In this document: in pieces, positions 37,028 to 46,582 of the stretch
Layout of the letters: the number at the start of each line of letters is the position of its first letter
How positions within the stretch are numbered: position 1 is the first letter of the stretch
NCBI RefSeq assembly: GCF_039697315.1
Contig: NZ_CP155619.1
Location: forward strand, 3,844,001 to 3,908,000
Direction of reading: 5' to 3'
Source: Pseudomonas abietaniphila
Lineage (GTDB): Bacteria; Pseudomonadota; Gammaproteobacteria; Pseudomonadales; Pseudomonadaceae
DNA: 64,000 nucleotides
The notes under the pieces: model-generated
Databases searched by the model: none
Told to the model about the DNA's origin: nothing
The model's input: the letters and a program-made list of their open reading frames with translations, nothing else
Made by a program: the position numbers and the translations under genes

Positions 37028-38890
37028 TCAGATCACCAAAACCGCCTGAGCGGGATGACAGCTGAGGTTGGCGCCGACGTTGACGTTGGCGATGTTTACC
37101 CCGAGATTTTTCAGCACCAGGTTCAGCAACGGATCCAGAAGCGGTCCCAGCAACGTGCCGAGCAGTCCGGCAATCGTGCTCACCAAACCGTTCACGATCC
37201 CCATTACCGTGTTCAGAACCAGCCCCAGCAGGCCGCCACTGCTCGCCGTATGCAAAACGACCGGGTTGCCCAGGCTGTTTCCCAGTTGCGTCACGATGTT
37301 GGGAGGACCGCTCAGTGAAAGCACCGGCGACGGCGTTGCATTGATCTCCGCAGGCTTGGCAAAATTCAGCGTGGCGCGGTTAGGGGCGATGGGAAGGTTC
37401 ACCATCAAACCCACACCGCCGCCGCCGAAGCTGGTCTTCGGTGTACCGGTGCGCACGTCCAGCAGCACCAGTTCTTGAGGCGCGGGTAAATCGCTGGCCG
37501 AGGAATTCCAGGCGCTGCTATCGATCTTGCCGACCTTCAGTTTCACCAAGGCTGTATTGGTATCGGCAGCCAGGCTCTTGGTGTCGTCGGAGGCGCAGGT
37601 AAACCCGGTGACGTGGCTGCTGGCGCTTGCCGCTTCCAGACTGATATCCAGTCTTAAAGGCGCCGGAGCAATCTGAACATCGGCATTCAACAGGCCCAAA
37701 GCCAGACTTATGGCGCTGCTGGCCAGGCCAAGCTCCGAACCCAAAGAGCTGAGGTCTACGGTCGTCAAGGTACGTACCTGCGCCGTCCTGACATAGATCT
37801 GATTGGGGTCGGTGCTGTTGGTAGTCGCAAGACGTGGATCGCCTGCGGCAGAGAGTTGCGACGGCTCGACGATTTTCACCTTGGTGCTCAGCCCGACCAG
37901 TCCCAGAACATTGGCAGGAACCGTGGCATAGACGGCGCTTTTGCTGTTGGCGACCTGTACGAACCCTTGGACCAGGCTGAACACATTAAGGTTGGTATTG
38001 AGCCCGGCCGAGGGAAGCCCGGTCTGCACGCTCAAAAGGTCCTGAAGCCTGATGGTGGAACCGCTGGCGATGGTGCTCACACTGAGCAAGCCACTGATCG
38101 CAGCCTGCACAGCCGAATTATTCTGAGGCAATACGGTTGCGGCGGTCTTCAGCAGTTGTTTAATTGAAACGTTGGTCGCAAGCAACGCTGTGTAGTCGCC
38201 CGCCTTTGCGTTTACGTCGATTGCCAACTGGTCTAGGTAGCTCAGCAGATTGATGTTGGTGTTCGCCAGGCCGTTGTAGCCGACCGCAGAGAGATTCAGC
38301 GTTCCGCCCAGCAGTCCGCCCCATAACGTATTCAGTAATCCGGCCTGACTGCTGTCGACAGTGGCGAGGGTGCTGTTAATCGTCAACTGCGCCAACGGCT
38401 GCAACGGCGGGGTCGCAACAGCGACCGCGGTCAGCTGAATGTCCGTCGGCGTCGGGTTGGTGTCGAACATCGCGCCAATGCCCGCTGCAATGCTGCGGGC
38501 GACGGAGTGGCTGACGATGACCTGAATGGCGTCGGATTTTGTGGCGTCCACCACAAAACTGCGGCGGCTGTCGGCGCCGGTGGAGAGGAGGCCGCAGCGT
38601 GTGGTCAGGGTGCGGGTGCTGTCCGTGACGGTGAAGCCGTTGCGCGTGGCGCTCTGCGTCGCATAGCTGTTGGCGGTGCTGGCTCCCGCGCAACTACCGT
38701 TCAGGCTCGCGGCTTCCAGCGCGGCCATGTCGGCGACCCGCTGCAAGGAACGTTTTTCCATGTAGAGCCGACCGCTGTCGACCACCACCAGGGTGCAAAG
38801 CAAGGCCAGGGCCATCGTCAGCGCTGCCAACAATCCTATGGCACCTCGCTGCCGATCCCGGCGTGCGCAGGAGGACATCAGGGGAGACAT
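37028..38890 (-). CDS. tadG: Tad pilus assembly protein TadG
   Basis: This 620-residue protein has an N-terminal membrane segment (about 17-38, GAIGLLAALTMALALLCTLVVVDSG) followed by the TadE/TadG N-terminal pattern MEKRSLQRVADMAALEAAS (the putative Flp pilus helper). A long Ala/Leu/Ser-rich body (about 100-600) follows. ATG 38890 is chosen because AAGGAG lies at the right spacing; the frame is open to 38923. It is convergent with pprA, unlike P. aeruginosa where tadG abuts the tad operon. It may anchor the pilus in the envelope. Confidence 0.85.
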   Translation of the reverse strand: MSPLMSSCARRDRQRGAIGLLAALTMALALLCTLVVVDSGRLYMEKRSLQRVADMAALEAASLNGSCAGASTANSYATQSATRNGFTVTDSTRTLTTRCGLLSTGADSRRSFVVDATKSDAIQVIVSHSVARSIAAGIGAMFDTNPTPTDIQLTAVAVATPPLQPLAQLTINSTLATVDSSQAGLLNTLWGGLLGGTLNLSAVGYNGLANTNINLLSYLDQLAIDVNAKAGDYTALLATNVSIKQLLKTAATVLPQNNSAVQAAISGLLSVSTIASGSTIRLQDLLSVQTGLPSAGLNTNLNVFSLVQGFVQVANSKSAVYATVPANVLGLVGLSTKVKIVEPSQLSAAGDPRLATTNSTDPNQIYVRTAQVRTLTTVDLSSLGSELGLASSAISLALGLLNADVQIAPAPLRLDISLEAASASSHVTGFTCASDDTKSLAADTNTALVKLKVGKIDSSAWNSSASDLPAPQELVLLDVRTGTPKTSFGGGGVGLMVNLPIAPNRATLNFAKPAEINATPSPVLSLSGPPNIVTQLGNSLGNPVVLHTASSGGLLGLVLNTVMGIVNGLVSTIAGLLGTLLGPLLDPLLNLVLKNLGVNIANVNVGANLSCHPAQAVLVI

Positions 38891-39024
38891 CAGCACTCCT
38901 TCGGCAACGCCGTCGCTACTCACCCGAGATGCAAGGGAGTGTAGTTGGCGCTTCGGGAATGTGCTGTGTTAATGGTGGCGTTTGGTCAGCGGTGACGGCG
39001 CAAAGGCTGAACCGCGTGCGGACT

Positions 39025-39118
39025 CCCGTGGGAGCGAATTCATTCGCGAGACGTCGGTACATTCGACACCTCTGTATCGCCTGGAAGATCATTCGCGAAT
39101 AAATTCGCTCCCACAGGG
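39025..39118. repeat. REP-type inverted repeat pair
   Basis: GTGGGAGCGAATTCATTCGC (about 39028-39047) faces its inverse ending at about 39117. It lies between tadG and a DUF4136 gene. Confidence 0.88.
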
Positions 39119-39160
39119 GACAGGGTGGACCAGCACGCCAAGGTGGCGGTCACCCATCGA

Positions 39161-39727
39161 TCAATGAGGTGGATACTGCTGAAGAATTTTCTGCACGGTC
39201 TGACGCAGCGCCAGTTCGCGCGCCGCCGGGTTGGCGTTGCTGTCGCTCACGACCTGCTCAGTGCTGCCGCGCCACACCAGTTTGCCGTCCTTACCGTCGA
39301 GCATGTCGATCTGCAGGGTCGAGACCTTGTAATCGACGTTGCGCGTCTCAGTGCCGATCGGTCCGCCCCAGTAACCGCCCCACGGGTTGCCCCAATAGCC
39401 GCCACCGCCATAGTTGGTGGTGACCATCTGTTGGCGATTCTCGACAATCAACCAGGCTTGCACCTGCAAGTCAGCTTTGGCGCCCGGCGCGGCCATGCGC
39501 AGGCCCCGTTGATCGAGTTGCTCGCTCACTGACTGTCGAATGCGTTGTTCGGTCAGGTCACTCTTGATGCGTGGGTCGTTGGGTTGATATTGCAGGCCGG
39601 GTTCTTTCCAGGCCCAGGTTCGGTACCCGCCGAAGTCGCGCTGAGCGTCGAAGTCACGATTGACCCGATCGGTCTGGCAGGCGGCGAGCAGCAGGGCAAC
39701 ACACACAACAGCGATACAGCGAAACAT
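39161..39727 (-). CDS. DUF4136 lipoprotein
   Basis: This 188-residue lipoprotein has lipobox LLLAAC and the DUF4136 pattern: FDAQRDFGGYRTWAW, then LDQRGLRMA, a Gly/Tyr/Trp-rich middle and a C-terminal LALRQTVQKILQQYPP. ATG 39727 follows TGGAGA. Function is unknown. It is followed upstream by a second DUF4136 gene, with which it shares about a quarter to a third of positions by eye, probably from duplication. Confidence 0.85.
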   Translation of the reverse strand: MFRCIAVVCVALLLAACQTDRVNRDFDAQRDFGGYRTWAWKEPGLQYQPNDPRIKSDLTEQRIRQSVSEQLDQRGLRMAAPGAKADLQVQAWLIVENRQQMVTTNYGGGGYWGNPWGGYWGGPIGTETRNVDYKVSTLQIDMLDGKDGKLVWRGSTEQVVSDSNANPAARELALRQTVQKILQQYPPH

Positions 39728-39782
39728 GTTGGTTCTCCAGAGCATGCACATAACGGTTGCGTAGCAGGACGACTCAAGCGCA

Positions 39783-40406
39783 CTACGTAGGAGGATACGC
39801 TGTCAACGCGCGCTGAACGGCCTGACGCAGCGCCTTGGCGCGATCCGACTGATCACAGCCACTGCCGGTTTCGGCGCTGGCGCTCCACACCGGCTGGCCG
39901 CTGCGGGCATCGAACATACTGATGCGCACGACCACCACTTGCTCTTGGTAGGTGCGGACAATCGGCACACTGGCGTAGCCGCCGTAACCGTTGCGATAGC
40001 CGTTGTAGTACCCCACACCCGCGCCGCCGTAATACGGGTCGTAATAATCGTCCCTGACTTGCCGGATACGGGTCTCTGTCCGGGTGTCAGCGGTTACGCG
40101 CAAGTCGGCGGCCTGGGGGTTCTGCGAAGGACGAAGACCGCGCTGATCCAGTCCATTGCTTACCGCTTCGGCCACTTGTGCGGAGTCAGCCCATTGAGTG
40201 CCAGGCGGCAGTTGGCCGTTGAGCCACGTCCAGTTGCGATAGCGACCGAAGTCACGTGGCGCGGCCGGGTAGGCACTCATGTCGATCGCATTGGCCGCGT
40301 GTGGCGGCGCAGGCGGGATCGCGGCGGACACGGCGTTGTAGGGGTTGGGACTCTGGCACGCGGCGAGTCCCAGGCAGAGGGCAAGCAAAGCAAGGCGGCG
40401 TTTCAT
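39783..40406 (-). CDS. DUF4136 lipoprotein (paralogue)
   Basis: This 207-residue lipoprotein (CLGLAAC) has the DUF4136 pattern: [24 protein letters not shown], a Tyr/Gly-rich middle ([19 protein letters not shown]) and a C-terminal [19 protein letters not shown] 40406 follows CGGAGA. The frame is open upstream to 40598, but the signal peptide starts at the chosen ATG. It lies 55 bp upstream of the other DUF4136 gene, in the same direction, so they may share a transcript. Confidence 0.85.
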   Translation of the reverse strand: MKRRLALLALCLGLAACQSPNPYNAVSAAIPPAPPHAANAIDMSAYPAAPRDFGRYRNWTWLNGQLPPGTQWADSAQVAEAVSNGLDQRGLRPSQNPQAADLRVTADTRTETRIRQVRDDYYDPYYGGAGVGYYNGYRNGYGGYASVPIVRTYQEQVVVVRISMFDARSGQPVWSASAETGSGCDQSDRAKALRQAVQRALTAYPPT

Positions 40407-40426
40407 GATGGTCTCCGCAGATAGCC

Positions 40427-41176
40427 TCAAACAGGTCGGCACATCCAGTGCAGATAACGTCCCAGTCCGGCAAAACTTGGGTGACGTCGATGCGCGAGCT
40501 CCATTTCCAGTAAATCTGCGAGCTCGGCTTTCGCCTGAAACTCCACCGGCATGTAATCGTGGAAAACACGAACGCCACTCTGGGTTTCGACCTGCCACTG
40601 ACCTTCAAGTTGCGCTGCTAATTCGCGGGGATCAAGAGGTTGTTGCGGGGTCAGGCTCTGTTTTTCACCGGCCAGGGTGTTTCGGCGCATTTTCTTGAAA
40701 TGGCCTTTGAGCAGATTGCGGTAGATCAGCGCGTCGCGGTTGTAGAACGCCAGCGACAACCAGCCGTCGGCTTTGGTCAGTTGATGCAGCGCAGGCAGGA
40801 TCGTATGAGGCTCGGCCAGCCACTCCAGCACCGCATGGCAGAGCACCAGATCGTAGGGCTCGGTCAACTTGCCGGGCAGGTCCTGCCATGGCGCTTGAAT
40901 GAACGTGCCCGATTGACCCGCTTCGTCAAAGCGCTGGCGCGCACCCTCAAGCATCGGCTCAGCAGGTTCAGCCAGCGTGACGTCATGGCCACGCTCGGCC
41001 AGCCACAACGACATGTGACCCAGACCCGCGCCGATGTCCAGCACGCGCAAAGGGCGATCCGGCAGGCTTTCCTTCAGGTCCGCCTGCAACACCGCCAGAC
41101 GGATCGCGCCTTTTGCGCCGCCGTAGATTTTCTCGGCGAAGCGCGTCGCCAACTGGTCGAAATGCCGATCGCTCAT
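40427..41176 (-). CDS. cmoM: tRNA 5-carboxymethoxyuridine methyltransferase CmoM
   Basis: This 249-residue methyltransferase has motif [10 protein letters not shown] (about 45-53), [14 protein letters not shown] and the family-specific [10 protein letters not shown] and LGRYLHWM segments, matching E. coli CmoM (SmtA). CmoM methylates cmo5U34 in tRNA to mcmo5U. The start overlaps the stop of the MazG-like gene by four bases. Confidence 0.9.
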   Translation of the reverse strand: MSDRHFDQLATRFAEKIYGGAKGAIRLAVLQADLKESLPDRPLRVLDIGAGLGHMSLWLAERGHDVTLAEPAEPMLEGARQRFDEAGQSGTFIQAPWQDLPGKLTEPYDLVLCHAVLEWLAEPHTILPALHQLTKADGWLSLAFYNRDALIYRNLLKGHFKKMRRNTLAGEKQSLTPQQPLDPRELAAQLEGQWQVETQSGVRVFHDYMPVEFQAKAELADLLEMELAHRRHPSFAGLGRYLHWMCRPV

Positions 41177-41478
41177 TTGCTGAACCGCCGTTCGCTGTCC
41201 GCCAGCTTGGCGCGAACCACTTCATTCATGTCCAGGCCCAGTTCGCTGCACATCAGCAGCAAATACAAGACGATGTCACCCACTTCCTGGCCTGCATGCG
41301 CCAGCTCGTCAGCCGGCAACTGACGCGACTGGTCTTCGGTTTTCCACTGGAAGATTTCCACCAGTTCAGCCATTTCCACGCTGGCCGCCATCGCCAGGTT
41401 CTTCGGGCTGTGAAATTGCCGCCAGTCGTTGGTGTCGCGGATGCGATGCAGGCGTTGAGTGAGTTCGTCGAGGTTCAT
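41173..41478 (-). CDS. MazG-like nucleotide pyrophosphohydrolase
   Basis: This 101-residue all-alpha protein has the MazG/DCTPP1-type pattern: WRQFHSPKNLAMAASVEMAELVEIFQW (EExxE-like metal site) and the EVGDIVLYLLLM acidic helix. Such enzymes cleave dNTPs or damaged nucleotides to the monophosphate. It is translationally coupled to cmoM, an arrangement seen in other pseudomonads. Confidence 0.88.
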   Translation of the reverse strand: MNLDELTQRLHRIRDTNDWRQFHSPKNLAMAASVEMAELVEIFQWKTEDQSRQLPADELAHAGQEVGDIVLYLLLMCSELGLDMNEVVRAKLADSERRFSK

Positions 41479-41548
41479 GTGCGGGTCTCCTGAAGGTGCG
41501 TAGCTTCAGGGGGATGGTTGGCGGAATCAAGTGGAGCTGGTGTGAAAC

Positions 41549-41684
41549 TGTAGGAGCGTGGCTTGTCCCGCGATCGACGGGGAATCCGTCGCGAAATCTG
41601 CAAACGCGGCTTGTCTGGCGCTGCCAAGGCGTATGGACTTGCGACGGGTTCCCCGCCGATCGCGGGACAAGCCACGCTCCTCCA
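41549..41684. repeat. Long REP-type inverted repeat pair
   Basis: Arms of about 45 bp (41549-41594 and 41641-41684) begin with CTGTAGGAGCGTGGCTTGTC and read through GATCG(A/G)CGGGGAA, nearly exact inverses. It lies between two minus-strand genes. Confidence 0.9.
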
Positions 41685-41696
41685 TAGATAACCCTT

Positions 41697-42554
41697 TCAC
41701 TCCGACGCTGGCTGCCAGCTTCCTACCATATGCACGATCCCTTCTTTGCCCTCGACCTTCAATTGCCCGTGGGAGCCGGCGGCGCAGGCGGATAGCGTCA
41801 ATTCGCTCGGCAAGCGCACCGGCTTCTGGAATTCCACGCAGATGTCCACATTCGACGCGGGCAGATGGTCTTCCAGTGCCGCCAACGTTCGGCTTTTGAT
41901 CCACAGACCGTGGGCGATGGCCGTGGGGAAACCAAACAGCTTGGCGCTGGCATCGCTCAAGTGAATGGGGTTGTAATCGCCGCTGACCTTGGCGTACTGC
42001 CGACCGATATCGGATGGCGCATACCAGGTCGCCAGTTCGGTCATCGGCAACGGCGCCGGCTCATACGCGCCTTCCACTTCGCCTTCAATCTGCACGCCTC
42101 GACAAAGCATGGTGCTGTGCTCTTCCCACAGCAGCCCCAGCGCATCCTCGATCTGTGTAATCAAGCTGAACGTCGCGCCTTTGGCATGAGGCTTCAGATC
42201 GGCGACCCGCACGCTCACCTGGGCCTTGATCACGCTGCCCAGCGGGCGACGAATGCTGATGCGGTTTTGCAGATGCACCAGTCCCAGCAACGGGAAGGGG
42301 AAATCCTTGTCGGTCAGCAACTTCATTTGCAGCGGAAACGCGAGCACATGGGGGTAAGTCGGCGGTAACAGGCTGCTGGGAACGAACCCGCAGACTTTAG
42401 AGAATGCATTGACCTTCTCGGGATCGACCGACACCCAGCAACGCAGGCCTTGGTCAGGCAAGTGCGTGCCATTGACCTTGCGCCGCAAGGCGGCCTGCAT
42501 GAACAAACCGGGCAGCGCCGGTGGAGCATCCAGATAACGCCAATGTGCACTCAT
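41697..42554 (-). CDS. MaoC-like enoyl hydratase / acyl dehydratase
   Basis: This 285-residue double-hotdog protein has the MaoC catalytic motif SGDYNPIHLSD (Asp193, His198) and the IAHGLW segment in the C-terminal half. It should hydrate an enoyl thioester to the (R)-3-hydroxyacyl form, or the reverse. ATG 42554 follows GGGAGA. The N-terminal half is a degenerate hotdog. It lies 49 bp downstream of the FabG-like gene. With the thiolase it resembles the M. tuberculosis htdX-fabG4-fadA2 neighbourhood. Confidence 0.88.
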   Translation of the reverse strand: MSAHWRYLDAPPALPGLFMQAALRRKVNGTHLPDQGLRCWVSVDPEKVNAFSKVCGFVPSSLLPPTYPHVLAFPLQMKLLTDKDFPFPLLGLVHLQNRISIRRPLGSVIKAQVSVRVADLKPHAKGATFSLITQIEDALGLLWEEHSTMLCRGVQIEGEVEGAYEPAPLPMTELATWYAPSDIGRQYAKVSGDYNPIHLSDASAKLFGFPTAIAHGLWIKSRTLAALEDHLPASNVDICVEFQKPVRLPSELTLSACAAGSHGQLKVEGKEGIVHMVGSWQPASE

Positions 42555-42603
42555 CGAAATTCTCCCGTGTTCATTCTCTTGAACCCCGCCAAGCTTAGAA
42601 GGC

Positions 42604-43959
42604 TCAGGCACCGATGACGCTTTGTCCACAGACCCGCAATACCTGACCGCTTACCGAGCCTGAGCCCGGCTGGCTCAGCCACGCCACCGCCTCGGCGACA
42701 TCCTGAGGCAGGCCGCCCTGACCCAGCGAGCTCATGCGGCGACCCGCTTCACGCAGGGCAAACGGCATATGCGCAGTCATGCTGGTTTCGATGAACCCCG
42801 GCGCGACGGCGTTGATGCTGATGCCGCGTTCTTTCAGCAACGGCGCCAATGCTCGCGCCAGTCCGATCAGACCGGCCTTGCTGGTGGTGTAGTTGGTTTG
42901 CCCGCGATTGCCTGCCAGGCCGCTGATCGACGCCATCAGGATCACGCTGCCGTTGTCGTGCAGTGCGCCCGCCTCGATCAAGGCCTGAGTCAGGACTTGA
43001 GGGGCATTGAGGTTGACGTTCAGCACCGAATCCCAGAAATCTACGGTCATGTTGGCCAGGGTTTTATCGCGCGTGATGCCCGCGTTGTGGACCACGATGT
43101 CGAGCCCGCCCGGAATCCGTTCGATCAACTGTGTCGCGGCATCGGGCGCGCAGATATCCAGCACCACTGCCTGACCGCCCAACCGAGCGGCCAGCGCCTC
43201 GAGGTCGGCCTTGGCCTGTGGGACGTCCAGCAGCACGATGTCGGCGCCGTCCCGTGCGAGGGTTTCGGCGATGGCGGCACCAATCCCGCGGGCAGCGCCG
43301 GTGACCAGCGCCTTGCGTCCGGCCAGCGGACGACTCCAGTCCTGAACTTTGGCCTCACATGCGCTGAGGCGAATCACTTGCCCTGAAATGAACGCGCTTT
43401 TGGGCGACAGGAAGAACCGCAGCGCGCCTTCCAGTTGATCCTCGGCACCGTCCTCGACCTGCAACAGCTGAACCGTACCTCCGTTGCGCATTTCCTTTGC
43501 CAGCGAGCGGCTGAACCCTTCGATGGCCTGCTGCGTGCTGGAGGCCAGCGGATCGCTCAGGGAGTCCGGGACGCGCGCCAGAATCACGATGTGCGCGCTG
43601 GGCGCCAGATGACGCAGCACAGGCTGAAAGAATTCACGCAGTTGGCCCAGTTGGTCCGTTTGCAACAGCGCGGTGGCGTCGAACACCACGGCTTTGATCT
43701 TCGAGCCTTGTTCGCCGGTCCATGGGTGTGCGCCACTGACGTCGCTGCCGAAACTGAACAACAGGTCTGTCATGCGCGGCGCAAACCCGCTGACGCGCTC
43801 GGCCAGGGGACCTCCGCTCAACAACAGCGCGCCTTCAACCGGGCGCAGGCGACCCGCTTGCCAGCGCTCCAGACGAGCGGGCGCAGGCAGACCTACCGCC
43901 CCGACCAATCGGCGGCCGATGTCCGAGTTGACGAAGTCAATGTAGCGATCAGATGCCAT
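42604..43959 (-). CDS. High-molecular-weight FabG-type 3-oxoacyl reductase
   Basis: This 451-residue protein is longer than ordinary FabG (about 245). The N-terminal half (about 1-205) is a flavodoxin-like domain, and the C-terminal half is a classical SDR. It has TGAARGIG (about 220-227), HNAGITRDKTLANM and the Ser-Tyr-Lys set (MASISG, Tyr357, Lys361). The layout matches the HMwFabG group (M. tuberculosis FabG4), which reduces 3-oxoacyl-CoA. It is divergent from the thiolase gene with a 104-bp gap. Confidence 0.9.
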   Translation of the reverse strand: MASDRYIDFVNSDIGRRLVGAVGLPAPARLERWQAGRLRPVEGALLLSGGPLAERVSGFAPRMTDLLFSFGSDVSGAHPWTGEQGSKIKAVVFDATALLQTDQLGQLREFFQPVLRHLAPSAHIVILARVPDSLSDPLASSTQQAIEGFSRSLAKEMRNGGTVQLLQVEDGAEDQLEGALRFFLSPKSAFISGQVIRLSACEAKVQDWSRPLAGRKALVTGAARGIGAAIAETLARDGADIVLLDVPQAKADLEALAARLGGQAVVLDICAPDAATQLIERIPGGLDIVVHNAGITRDKTLANMTVDFWDSVLNVNLNAPQVLTQALIEAGALHDNGSVILMASISGLAGNRGQTNYTTSKAGLIGLARALAPLLKERGISINAVAPGFIETSMTAHMPFALREAGRRMSSLGQGGLPQDVAEAVAWLSQPGSGSVSGQVLRVCGQSVIGA

Positions 43960-44063
43960 GGAACACTCTCCTTGAGTCGGGGTTCAAAGCAGTGGACCAC
44001 ACTCGCCTTTAGAAAGTCCTACGCTCTTCAGTTAAGCAATCCACACGAGAAAGGGAGATTTCA

Positions 44064-45341
44064 ATGAGTCAGACACGCCGCGTGGCCATCATCGGAGGGA
44101 ATCGGATTCCGTTCGCCCGTTCCAACGGGCCTTACGCCACCGCCAGCAATCAGGACATGCTGACCGCCGCACTGGAAGGCCTGATCGAGCGCTACAACCT
44201 GCATGGCCTGCGCATGGGGGAAGTGGCGGCCGGCGCGGTACTCAAGCATTCCCGGGACTTCAACCTCACGCGCGAATGCGTGCTGGGCTCGCGGCTGTCC
44301 CCACAAACACCGGCGTATGACATCCAGCAAGCGTGCGGGACCGGACTTGAGGCGGCATTGCTGGTCGCCAACAAAATTGCGCTGGGGCAGATCGAATGCG
44401 GCATCGCCGGCGGCGTCGACACGACCTCCGATGCGCCGATTGGCGTCAACGAAGACTTGCGGCAGATCCTGCTGCAGGTCAATCGCAGCAAAACCACGGC
44501 CGACAAGCTCAAGGCGTTGACGCAGTTGCGCCCGCACAACCTCAAGCCGGAATTGCCGCGCAACGGCGAGCCGCGCACGGGGTTGTCGATGGGGCAGCAT
44601 TGCGAGCTGATGGCGCAGACCTGGCAGATTCCCCGGGAGGCGCAGGATCAACTGGCGTTGGAGAGTCATCAAAAGATGGCCGCCGCCTATGCGCAAGGCT
44701 GGCACAGCGATCTGATCACCCCGTTTCTGGGACTGACCCGCGACAACAACCTGCGGGTCGATGCCAGCCTGGAGAAGCTCGCATCGCTCAAGCCAGCCTA
44801 CGAACGCAGTGCCAAGGGCACATTGACGGCTGGCAACTCCACGCCGCTGACCGATGGCGCCTCGCTGGTCCTGCTGGCGAGTGAAGACTGGGCGCGTGAA
44901 CGTGGCCTCCCGGTCCTGGCCTACTGGCGCGACGGCGAGGCAGCGGCAGTGGATTTCGTGCGCGGTGAAGAGGGTTTGTTGATGGCGCCGGTGTATGCGG
45001 TGCCGCGTCTTCTGGGCCGCAACGGACTGACCTTGCAGGACTTCGATTACTACGAAATCCATGAGGCGTTCGCGGCACAGGTGCTGTGCACCTTAAAGGC
45101 CTGGGAGGACGCGGATTACTGCAAGACCCGGCTGGGGCTCGATGCGCCATTGGGATCGATTGATCGCAGCAAGCTCAATGTCAAAGGCAGTTCGCTTGCG
45201 GCAGGGCATCCATTCGCCGCCACCGGCGGACGCATTGTCGCCAACCTGGCGAAGCTGTTGAGCGTGGCAGGGCAGGGACGCGGCCTGATTTCGATTTGTG
45301 CAGCGGGCGGGCAGGGCGTCACGGCCATTATCGAGCGGTGA
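44064..45341 (+). CDS. Acetyl-CoA C-acyltransferase (thiolase, FadI-like)
   Basis: This 425-residue thiolase has the nucleophile Cys91 (IQQACGTG), His382 (GHPFAATGG) and Cys412 (CAAGGQG). It should cleave or condense 3-ketoacyl-CoA. Its neighbours, a 3-oxoacyl reductase and a MaoC hydratase, would supply the other steps, so the three form a fatty-acid modification module. GGGAGA precedes the ATG. Confidence 0.92.
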   Translation: MSQTRRVAIIGGNRIPFARSNGPYATASNQDMLTAALEGLIERYNLHGLRMGEVAAGAVLKHSRDFNLTRECVLGSRLSPQTPAYDIQQACGTGLEAALLVANKIALGQIECGIAGGVDTTSDAPIGVNEDLRQILLQVNRSKTTADKLKALTQLRPHNLKPELPRNGEPRTGLSMGQHCELMAQTWQIPREAQDQLALESHQKMAAAYAQGWHSDLITPFLGLTRDNNLRVDASLEKLASLKPAYERSAKGTLTAGNSTPLTDGASLVLLASEDWARERGLPVLAYWRDGEAAAVDFVRGEEGLLMAPVYAVPRLLGRNGLTLQDFDYYEIHEAFAAQVLCTLKAWEDADYCKTRLGLDAPLGSIDRSKLNVKGSSLAAGHPFAATGGRIVANLAKLLSVAGQGRGLISICAAGGQGVTAIIER

Positions 45342-45530
45342 TGGTGTGAAGTGTTGCCCGCGATCCTGTCGGAGCGAATTCAGTCGCGAGAGGCGGGTTC
45401 AGTCGATAGATATTGATTGTTTGAAACATCCCGTCGCCAATGAATTGTTCCCGGCGGGATTGAAGCAGCTCCGACTGGAGGGCGCCCACGCTGCAACGTA
45501 AACTGCCGCTTCACGACACAAGGCCTGCTC

Positions 45531-46337
45531 ATGCCGACCAACGGACACCGCCCCTCTCGTAACGCCGACACCCAGCGCCTTATCCCGGCGCTGGCTGATC
45601 TGCCCACGCCGCTCTATGCCCGCGCCGAAAGCCTGAGTGCCGGATCGTGGACCCCGACTCACCGTCACGACTGGGTGCAGTTTTCCTACGCGATCAGCGG
45701 CGTGCTGGGCGTACACACCGAGCAGGGCAGCTTCTTCGCACCGCCGCAATGGGGCGTGTGGATTCCGGCCGGGCTGGATCATGAGGTGGTCACCTCAACG
45801 CGTGCGGAAATGCGCAGCCTGTACGTGCGCACGCAGGATTCTCAATGGGCGCCGAACCGATGCCGGGTCCTGGAAGTCACGCCGCTGGCCCGTGAGCTGA
45901 TCAAGGCGTTCTGCCTGCTTCCCGCCGATTACCCTCAGCACGACAGCCACGAATCACGCCTTGTTAACGTCTTGCTCGATCAGTTGGCGAGTTTGCCGGA
46001 AGTGGGCTTCTCCCTTCCCTTGCCTCGTCATGCCCGATTGCTGGCGCTGTGCAACGAGCTGGTGGACGACCCTGGGCAGGCCGTCACGCTCACCGAATGG
46101 GCGTCACGCCTGAACATGTCGGAAAAAACGCTGATGCGTTTGTTCCAGCGCGAGACGGGGCTGAGCTTTCGGGGTTGGCGTCAGCGAGCCAGGCTGTTGG
46201 CTTCGCTCAATGCCTTGGAAGAGGGCGAAAGCGTGACCAGCGCCGCGCTCAATTGCGGCTATGACTCCACGTCGGCGTTCATTGCTGCATTCAAGGGGCT
46301 GTTTGGCTTCACGCCGGGCGAACTGTTCAGAAACTGA
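45531..46337 (+). CDS. AraC-family transcriptional regulator
   Basis: This 268-residue protein has an N-terminal cupin sensing domain (about 35-125; HRHDWVQFSYAISG ... FFAPPQWGVWIPAGLDHEV) and two C-terminal HTH motifs (about 165-265; LNMSEKTLMRLFQRETGLSFRGWRQRARL ... CGYDSTSAFIAAFKGLFGFTPGEL). Its target is not known. It lies 190 bp after the thiolase gene, with a half REP at about 45366-45388 between them. A role in regulating the thiolase/FabG module is possible but only by position. Confidence 0.9.
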   Translation: MPTNGHRPSRNADTQRLIPALADLPTPLYARAESLSAGSWTPTHRHDWVQFSYAISGVLGVHTEQGSFFAPPQWGVWIPAGLDHEVVTSTRAEMRSLYVRTQDSQWAPNRCRVLEVTPLARELIKAFCLLPADYPQHDSHESRLVNVLLDQLASLPEVGFSLPLPRHARLLALCNELVDDPGQAVTLTEWASRLNMSEKTLMRLFQRETGLSFRGWRQRARLLASLNALEEGESVTSAALNCGYDSTSAFIAAFKGLFGFTPGELFRN

Positions 46338-46582
46338 AGGCGCTGTCCTTTATCCGATTGGCCGTTCGTCGATCTGTCCGCCCGGTGCGCGCAGGCCTCG
46401 GTTTAGGGCGGTGGGGCCATGCTGCAGCCCGGCATGAAAGGTGCTTGGATGAATTCAGGGAACGTATGGTTTGCAATTGAATCCATGACTGCATTCCATC
46501 TCCCTCTACTCGCTGGCAGAGGATTGCCGTATAACGAGCAACAATCGCGTGTTTGGCAACGAAGGACCCACAATAAAAGCTG

